NCBI GenBank assembly: GCA_014529385.2
Contig: CM043953.1
Coordinates: 108,196,549 to 108,260,548 of the forward strand
Length of the DNA stretch: 64,000 nt
DNA from: Adiantum capillus-veneris
Lineage: Eukaryota > Streptophyta > Polypodiopsida > Polypodiales > Pteridaceae
Direction: 5' to 3'
The notes beneath the pieces were generated by a model. It was not told the origin of the DNA, did not search any database, and worked only from the letters and a program-made list of their open reading frames with translations. Positions 56,707 to 64,000 of this stretch are shown here, piece by piece; position 1 is the first letter of the stretch, and each line of letters opens with the position of its first letter. The translations under genes were made by a program, and so were the position numbers.

Positions 56707-57642
56707 CTAGTCTAACTCTTCTTGATTCCTACCATTTACATTTAATGAAACATTAGGATCTTTTAGGGACTCTTTGACAAAAATCATGTATGCAAAAACT
56801 AAGCTCTTCATTGATTTATGAAAAGCAGGAGGATTTACAAGTGGTATAGTACGACCAGACTCACTAGCATCTATATACATGCTCTTTTCCCTAAAGGTGA
56901 AGTAGATTCTCCTTTCAGGGAACTTCATGTTGGCATCCATGCGGTAGAACCATGATGCCCCTAGGATAGCATCCTCCTGTTGGAGAGGAGAGATGAAAAA
57001 GTCTTCTTTGTCCACATAGCTTTGGATATGAAGCCTCAACTTCCCAATCAAGGGAGTAATGGAGGCTTGTTGTCCCTTGAAAGCAGTATCAGTAGTTACA
57101 TTATCTCCCATCTCAAAGTCTTGGATGCCCAATGTGGTGGCCAACTTTGTTGATATGAAATTGTGCGTAGAGCAAGGGTCAAACAAGATGAAGGAATCAT
57201 GTTCCTTTACCTGTCCCCAAGCATAGGAGAGAGGTAATCCTTTGCAATGAGCATCCTCTTTTGGAGCTTCGATTGTGGAAGCTTTAGGAGTCTCATTGCG
57301 GGCATTTCTCTTGGGGCAAGAATGATAACCATGTCCTTGCTCCCCACACTTAAAACATTTATGGTCCTTGCGAAAATCTTCAAGCTCTTCAAGGGGGAGT
57401 TTGTTTTTACCTTTATAAACTCCATTCTCCTTGGACCGATTGTTGTTGTTGTTGTTGTTGGAATTGCCTTGGGAAGAATTTTGAGCATTAGTTTTTCCCT
57501 TTGTAGCACTCTTGTCTTTGCTTTCCATGGGCTTGATATTCCTTTGAGCCCCTTGTTGGAAATTGATGTGCAAAGCAACCATGGTGTGGTGGATTACTTT
57601 GGTGATAGAGCCAAGCCATTGAGAGTTGACATACTCGACCAT
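56707..57642 (-). CDS. Gypsy-B Gag C-terminus, zinc knuckle and protease (311 aa)
   Basis: Open for 311 codons. Asn/Lys-rich N-terminal part (GNSNNNNNNNRSKENG), then CFKCGEQGHGYHSC, a perfect CX2CX4HX4C knuckle near residue 97, then the protease: FILFDPCSTHNFISTKLATT, where gypsy proteases normally have D-S/T-G; here DPCST, so the catalytic motif is degenerate or altered. ILGASWFYRMDA matches the second protease motif. The same frame, after two stops, runs into RT, so this is part of a Gag-Pol polyprotein. Confidence 0.85.
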   Translation of the reverse strand: MVEYVNSQWLGSITKVIHHTMVALHINFQQGAQRNIKPMESKDKSATKGKTNAQNSSQGNSNNNNNNNRSKENGVYKGKNKLPLEELEDFRKDHKCFKCGEQGHGYHSCPKRNARNETPKASTIEAPKEDAHCKGLPLSYAWGQVKEHDSFILFDPCSTHNFISTKLATTLGIQDFEMGDNVTTDTAFKGQQASITPLIGKLRLHIQSYVDKEDFFISPLQQEDAILGASWFYRMDANMKFPERRIYFTFREKSMYIDASESGRTIPLVNPPAFHKSMKSLVFAYMIFVKESLKDPNVSLNVNGRNQEELD

Positions 57643-57649
57643 CTCTTCA

Positions 57650-58640
57650 AGTAATCCTGCATAAAATTACTGCTTTTGCTTGACAAAGTCTATCTTTTGA
57701 AAGATAGTAGCCTTGAGACTCCAAAACTTGTCTACATATTTGTGGATAGACTCATGGGAGAGAAGATTCAAAGTCCGTCATTCTATAAGCACTTTGTCCT
57801 TTGCATTGCTTGCAAGCAATTGCTTCATGATGGAACCTTGTAGAGTTTCCATGTCTTTGGGGCTTCCCCATTGCCACGATGGCTAGCCCACCATTGACGA
57901 GCCAATTTTTGGAAGTGCATTGCTACATGGTGTAGCTTGCGGGACTCCGTGAAGCCCTCATCTCCAAAGTTCGCATCAAATTGCTAGATAAAGGCCAATA
58001 CTTTGTCGGTAGCACCAAAGGTTCCATCATAAGTGAGAAAAGCAATATTCTTTCCGCCCTCTTTGAACTTCTTGAGCTTTTGTGACCTTCACCATGCAGG
58101 GTAAGATTTACGATGTCCTCCCCTCTTGTATTCTCTAGGAGAATAACCACAACTTTCATCGAAAGAGGAGGAAGGTGAAGAAGAATGAGAAGAGGATGAC
58201 CTCTTTCTTGCCCTTTTCTTCCTTTGTTTCCTTTCTTCCCTTTCAGAGTGATGAGGAGAAGGACTACGGTTTGACTGTTTCCTCGTGGGAGGAGTTGGCA
58301 ACTGTCTATACCGCCGTCTTCATGGAGCCACATCTTCAGAGGAACTTAGGGATTCATTACTTTCTCACTCTTTGGATTCCTCCTCTCATATGGGAGAGAG
58401 ACTTCTTTTGGGGGATCTCATCAAGAGGCCTCCTAAGCTCTCTCTCCTCTTGGAGAGGAAGGGAACTCCCATAAGCGCAAAGTTGTTGAGTAACTTTGGC
58501 ATTCAAACCAGGGTTGCCCATAGCTTGTTGCAACCTAGTAAAAAGATAATTGACAAACATGGGGCATCATCATTAGCACCTTCATGTGCAAAATCAAAGT
58601 TATCAATGTTCATTCTACTCTCTTGGTTATTGTCTGCCAT
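57650..58640 (-). pseudogene. Gypsy-B gag N-terminus and capsid
   Basis: From ATG 58640 (MADNNQESRMNIDNFDFAHE), a one-base loss after NDDAP relative to gypsy-A, then FVNYLFTRLQQAMGNPG, an SR-like basic region (RKQRKKRARKRSSSS), RGGHRKSYPAW, KEGGKNIAFLTYDGTFGATD, and capsid text including KLARQWWASHRG near 57.88 kb. Stops and shifts throughout. It supplies the gag part missing from gypsy-A. Confidence 0.8.
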
Positions 58641-59034
58641 GCTAATTAAACTTTTGTATAGATTACTTTGTGCTTTGGTACCCTCAAAAACCTTAGTCGC
58701 TACTCTTATTTACCTTTGAAAATTAGCTCTCAAGCAGCCACACCCGTGGTTTAGACACTGTCGATTGCAAAGACTAGTGGAGAGGGTCCAACATCTCTTG
58801 GTTGGTTATGGTTCCTGTTGAGCTTGCGCGTAGCTCAATAATGGTAAAGCCAAAAGCAAGCGCCGAGAGGCTCCATTATTAAGGCTATAATTCCCAACAA
58901 TGTACGTTGAACTAAGTCCTTCTCAACCAAGATAATAGATCCCTATCCCACTTACCCTATTGCAATAAATAGGCCCAACCTTTCATGGACAACTTAAGGA
59001 CCTCTTTTCTTAAGCAAAAAAAGAGAAACCAATA

Positions 59035-59046
59035 GCTCTGATACCA
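59035..59046 (-). promoter_or_regulatory. Primer binding site of gypsy-B
   Basis: Plus strand gctctgatacca; minus strand tggtatcagagc, one base from the LTR. Confidence 0.92.
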
Positions 59047-59047
59047 A

Positions 59048-59713
59048 TGTAATGGAAATGGCCTATGAACTTTGAGAATAGCGGAATTAATAGAATTAAA
59101 GAGAGCATTTATGTGAGACTAATTTGAGAACATAGAGAGTGAACTTAATTGATGGTAACAACATAATCATACTACTTAATTAACTTGGCATGCCCAATAC
59201 TTTTGCAAGAGAGAGAGTTTAGAGAACTTGACAATGATTGAGGACCGGATTTATGTGCATTTATATTATAGATTCTCCCATCAAGAGAGACTTGGTACAA
59301 TACAATCTTTGTGTTCCTTGTGACCTAGGTGATGCAATGAAAATGGAAAGCTTCATGCATCACAAGAATAACATAGACTTTGTAAAAAGCATTAACTATC
59401 CTTAGCCTCAGTCAGGGACCAAGGCCTCAAACACCTTCAAAGGTGGAGAGAGCTAGTGGGGAATGAGGTAGGAAGAAGAAGAAGAAACATTCATAGGAGA
59501 AAGAAACAATTCCTCACTTATCATCACTCTTCTTGCTAGCATACATAATAGCATATAATGAAGATGGAGAAGATGGCAAGCTTAAGCATTGAAGCTTGGC
59601 TCTTGGTTGGATTTGCATTCCATAGCCAAGAGTGTTGGTGTAGGCTTTGAACTTCCCTACTAGCTTGGAGAAGGAGATGGAACTCTTGAACTTTTCACTT
59701 CACACAATGCATG

Positions 59714-59766
<53 letters not shown>

Positions 59767-60567
59767 GAGAGTATACCCCCCAGGCAACCCCCCTTCTTTC
59801 TTTGGTCGACCCCCTCTTCTATTACTTTCTGGCATTTGATTGGACCTCCTCAATCTTGGCCAATCACAGGCCTAGTGCATAACAAGGAACAAGGGTAGCC
59901 TTGGGACAAGTGTCCCCCTTTTCCCTTTGAGAGAGGACTTGATAAATGCATAAACAATTAATTTAATTAGCTAATTTATCATGGACCCCTTGGTAGGCCA
60001 ACCAATAGGCTTTAGGCACACCCTGAGGGCAACATGAGGAGGAGCTTGACAAGTGTCCTATTTGCCTTCTTTGTACCAAGATTGCCTTGTGTGAGGGTGT
60101 GTGCGTTCTCTCTCTAGCCCCTAGAATGAGGGCTCTCCCCCCCTTGAGTAGGGATCATATTGACTTTGTGGAACACCTTACCCCCCTCAAGAACATTAGT
60201 CATGGACCACCTTACCACCTTAGTCATTAAGCACCTCAAGCAACTTAGTCAGCAAGCACAACAAGCACCTCAAGCTTGGACCGGATTCCCACCTCAAGCA
60301 CAGCCCTAGCTTACCTAAGGTCAAAGGACTTTTAATCCTTTGGAGGTCTTTAATGAAGCTAACCCTAAGGTCTTTAAGCTCCATTAGCTAGCCTTGCTCT
60401 TTGACAGATCATCTCTCATTTGGACCCTTTACCATTGGCCCGTGTTGAGATAGACCCGTAAGCACATGTCTATATTCTAACCCTTGTTCTCGTCTATTCT
60501 CCACATTAAATTATCAGTTTAATATGAGAAAATCATTTGGGTTGGTTAGATATTAGATTTTATGACA
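59048..60567 (-). repeat. 5' LTR of gypsy-B
   Basis: About 1520 bp; minus strand runs tgtcataaaatc to ccattaca. Same family as the gypsy-A LTR but clearly diverged. It holds (TG)n at 59715-59762. The flanking bases tgaat (60568-60572) are the candidate target site. Confidence 0.85.
59715..59762. repeat. (TG)n microsatellite inside the LTR
   Basis: About 48 bp; on the element's strand this is a CA array, as in gypsy-A's LTRs. Confidence 0.95.
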
Positions 60568-61660
60568 TGAATACAATATAGTTTTGGTTTGTATCTATGG
60601 ACACTTTTTTATGCCACTAAAGGCACAATATGCTATAGATTGACCTATGGATGGTTAATTTTGGACCATTATTAGTAAGAAGAGGCCTTAAGTATCAATG
60701 CCTCATGCCCCAACAAATGACTCTCTTTCTCAACTTTTTTTTTAAAATTGTTATATATTTGCACCACTACTTAAAGTGTTGAATAAAGTTGTTTCTTGGA
60801 AGTGAATTTTGCTAGGAGATCACATAAGGAGTCCTCACAAAAGCCTTGAATAAGGCTAAGGGGAAATTCATGTGGCTCTAGGGGGGTCACCTAATAGTTA
60901 TGTGACTATCACGTGAGTGTAGCAGAAGGGGTTATTAAAAATTTTTTTTTCTCACATTTTCACATACAGAAGGATCCCATAAAATAGAATTGGCAAAACA
61001 ATTTACAGATTAAATAGGAGAAGGATGTACTTTATTTGCCACAAATTCATAGATAAGGATTATTAAAAATAGTCTTCAAATGCACGTGATATACACAATT
61101 TATACATAGTGACCCCCCTGAGTCATGTGGACCATCTGAAGGTACAAGAGTTCATGGTAATATGACACGGCTTACTTGGCTGCAAACCTGAAAATTATTT
61201 TTGTTGATTTTTTTTGTGGAGACCAAGGATGCTAACTATAACAAGCTACTATTCACTCATCCAAAGCTTCAAGTCTTTTACACACACTAGCTATGAAATG
61301 ATATTCCATTCAGTGAGGATTGACTCCATTGGTTGGAGCACCTTCAAGCTTCATGAAGCTACTATTCACTCATCCAAAGCTTCAAGTCTTTTACAAACAC
61401 TAGCTATGAAATGATATTCCATTCAGTGAGGATTGACTCCATTGGTTGGAGCACCTTCAAGCTTCATGAAGCCAACAAGAGGATAGAGGAAGTTTGATTG
61501 CTCACCCACAAGATAGAGGATGTAGAAACGTTTTTTGGTTAAGCTATAGGGGTCATCCAAGGAGTTACGGATGCTTAGCCCTATGAAATGGAAAATTTTG
61601 TATGTGAAGGTATCTAGATTTTGTAGTCTCATGGATCGCACTTGCAAAATAAATTTATTG
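60568..61660 (+). repeat. Inverted copy of the 36.6-37.13 kb segment
   Basis: Its reverse complement matches 36640-37130, for example gaagtgaattttgctag, aagttgtttcttgg and gtttgattgctcacccacaag. This copy carries extra DNA near 60.89-61.13 kb and a local tandem duplication. Short coding-like text (SSKELWMLTPMKWKILY in the other copy) suggests a LINE ORF1-like source, not proved. Confidence 0.7.
61245..61471 (+). repeat. 113-bp tandem duplication
   Basis: gctactattcactcatccaa begins both units (61245, 61358); nearly identical copies, so probably recent. Confidence 0.92.
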
Positions 61661-62306
61661 GAGTGATGTATATTTTTTTCGTCTATGTTTTGTTCTGGAA
61701 GAACAGGAAACTGTTTTAAGAAAAAAACAAAATACAACGGTGCCTCACTTGAGGGGAGAGAGACATCCCAAAAAGGAGAAAACATTTACATATCGAAGCA
61801 GGCATGAGCCATTGAAATTTTGTTCTTGGAATAATACATTAGCATCTTATCCTTCGAGCTTCGCCATCTGTGGCACTTCTGAATTACATTTAGGGACAAT
61901 TCATATTGAAGACGGTTCATATTAATTCCTAAGAGATCAAGAAATCATCTTTCTCTTGTATCGATCATACGAAATAATTTTTTGTGTACAAGAGGACAAA
62001 AAAGTTCGTTTTTCAAGGTTGATCGTGAGATGTAAAAATAGCCGATTGAGGGTTATCAGACTAGACTCAAGAAAATAGTTGTATGTGACCTAGCCCTATG
62101 TTGTCTCCTTATAAGTAGGGACAAGACAAACCTTCTTATTATTATACAAATTCATACTTTGCTGCCTTAAAAAATAAAAGTAAACGAGTGATTAAATCAC
62201 GAGGCCTGCAAGTTAACTAAAAATGGCTAAGAGTTCCTATTTAATGTTTGAACTTGATATCCCATCATCAAGCTACAACATCCTACCAAGGGGGTTTTGC
62301 CTCCTA
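61661..62306. other. No gene recognised
   Basis: Near 62.11-62.18 kb, agtagggacaag and tttgctgcctt parallel 37.51-37.57 kb in the same orientation, another shared repeat. Confidence 0.45.
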
Positions 62307-62482
62307 GATCACTAGCCTCCAGAAGGATTGTAGGAAATTTGAAATTTGAAATTGTAGCACAGTGCAAAATACATACTAGTGGTCTAACTTCAATTGTCAT
62401 TTATGTGAAATCACTAGCCTTTAGAAGGATTGTAGGAAATTTGAAATTTGAAATTGTAGCACAATGCAAAATACATACTACC
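62307..62482 (+). repeat. Two-copy direct repeat, about 75-bp unit
   Basis: Both copies (62307-62381, 62407-62482) contain agaaggattgtaggaaattt and gcaaaatacatact, 100 bp apart. Confidence 0.88.
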
Positions 62483-63122
62483 CTACTTGGTCTTTTGCGC
62501 CATCACGTTGAGCTGATGGAGTCAAGCTAAACCACTAGGCTCCAAGCCTATGACGGTCTCTACGGTGGTCTTAAACATTGAAAAAAAAAAAAACAATCTC
62601 ATGTGTAGCCAAAGCACCCTCCCGACCTCCAGTCCCGCCCTTTCTCTCCTTTTACTCGGTCTAGAATCCCAAAAACCCATTAATTTTCTCTCAAGATATT
62701 CTAAAGAAATAGTGAGTTGTTGTCACCATCACCTATTTGCATGAAATTTAGCCCTTGCCATCGTCATGCCCTTTTCCTTGCCTCACTTTTCCACCCCACC
62801 TGCATTGTGCCCTTCTTCGTAGCCTCCGTATGAGACATCACAAGCGAAAGCCTCCCCCCGCTCCTTCTGCACCACTGTGGATGATCGTCCTGTGTCACGG
62901 CTTCTGAGTTGCACCTCCCACATGGATACCACCTCCATTCTCATGCACCTCATACTCCTCCCACACTAAGACATCGTGAGCGCTCATACTACACCAAGCT
63001 GTCCCATACACAACACCGATCGAGCCTCATCAATAAATATGTGTCCCGCCTTCCCTTGATCCTCTCCACAAAAAAATCTCGCTCTCTCACGACAAAGATC
63101 CTGACGCATGGCATCCCTATGA

Positions 63123-63124
<2 letters not shown>
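62483..63124. other. No gene recognised, CT-rich
   Basis: Pyrimidine-rich text with Pro/His/Ser-rich short frames, no recognised family. Confidence 0.45.

Positions 63125-63184
<60 letters not shown>
63125..63184. repeat. (CT)30 microsatellite
   Basis: About 60 bp of CT. Confidence 0.96.
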
Positions 63185-63186
<2 letters not shown>

Positions 63187-63285
63187 GTATGCGACACCCG
63201 CACCTCTTTGTCACCTCAAAGCCACCCATTGACTTCCTTCTCTCTCTCCCTCTTGACCACGTGCCAGCTCTAGCATGGGATCAGT

Positions 63286-63409
<124 letters not shown>

Positions 63410-63592
63410 CCAACGCATGTGCAAAAAAAACCCAAGCATAACGCTCCTATGTAGTCATCTTTCACTTTGTCTCCATTTGTCCCCATGCAAGAAATCTTGC
63501 TATGACACACACACGAAGACCATGCGATGGTCTCTGCCTCAAAAACTATTTGCCTCTTTTGCTTTGCCTTAGCATTCGAACACAGAGAAAAT

Positions 63593-63601
63593 CTCTCTCT
63601 T

Positions 63602-63635
<34 letters not shown>
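63593..63635. repeat. CT-rich microsatellite
   Basis: About 43 bp of CT with one early interruption; a 13-bp C run follows at 63663-63675. Confidence 0.9.
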
Positions 63636-63637
<2 letters not shown>

Positions 63638-64000
63638 CGTGCCATGCTCAGTGTCCATGCGACCCCCCCCCCCCCTAATTTAGCTTTCATCTAAACTTTT
63701 ATACAAGCATCTTCGGTGATTCCTATAAAAAGAAATGAAAAAAACATTTGTGGCATCTATTTTGTGAGTTCTTATTTTTGTTAGGTCGAATCTGGATAGA
63801 TGTCGTCTAACAACACCCTTCGTCCACGTTCTAGCCTTGCTCTTTTATCGCAAAATGATGCGAACTCTGCACCTTATTGATAGATCAAGTCATTCCCAAT
63901 AGCCATTGTGGCAAGAAGGCTTTGGTGCTTGTTATGCGTCCATGTTTTGTTTTTTTAAAAGAGTTCATGAACTTTGCACCTATTGCTTTACGCATGCTCC

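Larger units (their letters stand above)
55910..60567 (-). mobile_element. Gypsy-B: 5' half of a gypsy element, sister of gypsy-A
   Basis: On the minus strand: 5' LTR (60567-59048), PBS (59046-59035), gag from ATG 58640, knuckle and protease (57.35-57.1 kb), RT (56.69-55.91 kb). It breaks off inside RT at 55910, next to the LINE copy; RNase H, integrase and 3' LTR are absent. Gag and LTR match gypsy-A (LTR starts tgtcataa, gag MADN...DNFDFAHE, SR-like stretch, RRGHRKSY). Together the two copies show the complete domain order of the family. A few stops and shifts make it inactive. Confidence 0.88.

Noticed and set aside
57207-57654. Open frames on both strands overlapping gypsy-B gag-protease
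   Set aside because: The 311-codon minus-strand frame carries the knuckle and protease motifs; the others are shadows, including a Val-rich one from the Asn run.

Overview
This looks like nuclear DNA from a large, repeat-rich land-plant genome. The evidence is plant-type Ty3/gypsy chromovirus and Ty1/copia LTR retrotransposons primed by initiator tRNA-Met, LINE remnants with a plant-type zf-RVT domain, a fragment of a plant-type A1 aspartic peptidase, and long (CT)n, (GT)n and (CA)n microsatellites. I cannot tell from sequence alone whether the plant is a fern, lycophyte, gymnosperm or angiosperm. I found no intact host gene, no rRNA or tRNA gene, and nothing of bacterial type such as operons, ribosome binding sites or CRISPR.

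Layout. From 1 to 6.8 kb is AT-rich DNA without recognisable genes, with two TATA-bearing LTR-like stretches near 5.2 and 6.5 kb. From 6806 to 11961 lies a minus-strand LTR element (element A) that keeps a zinc knuckle and a retropepsin but has no visible RT, RNase H or integrase; it is bounded by the 5-bp duplication ACTGA and sits beside a decayed minus-strand gypsy RT/RNase H (11967-12840). A decayed plus-strand gypsy pol follows (13.1-15.6 kb). From 15.6 to 22.7 kb there are a two-copy tandem repeat, an A1-peptidase fragment, a pair of similar palindromes and several microsatellites. From 22691 to 27924 is a complete but dead Ty1/copia element with both LTRs, PBS, PPT and 5-bp duplication AGTAG.

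From 28 to 37.4 kb are dispersed repeats, an unclassified minus-strand coding remnant, and a minus-strand LINE-like relic. From about 38 to 43 kb is element B, a relative of element A (Gag, knuckles, retropepsin, 3' LTR), followed by a gypsy RT scrap. From 44815 to about 51.5 kb is gypsy-A, a chromovirus with 1.57-kb LTRs, a gag fragment fused by deletion to the end of RT, and a 612-codon open RNase H-integrase-chromodomain frame. It is joined directly to element C (51530-53891), an unclassified coiled-coil/348-aa reading frame followed by a PPT and LTR. From 54.3 to 55.9 kb is a second LINE copy, split by a 470-bp microsatellite-bearing insertion. From 55910 to 60567 is gypsy-B on the minus strand, a sister of gypsy-A that keeps just the half of the internal region gypsy-A lost. 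From 60.6 to 64 kb are an inverted copy of a LINE-associated segment, small tandem duplications and a dense microsatellite cluster.

The genes do not form a pathway: the window is a nested archive of retroelements. The observations I find most worth checking are the related elements that carry gag and protease but no visible pol, the unclassified ORF next to the LTR in element C, a recurring AGGA-loop hairpin just 5' of polypurine tracts in several families, the near-identical breakpoints of gypsy-A and gypsy-B, and the palindrome pair at 19.3/20.0 kb.
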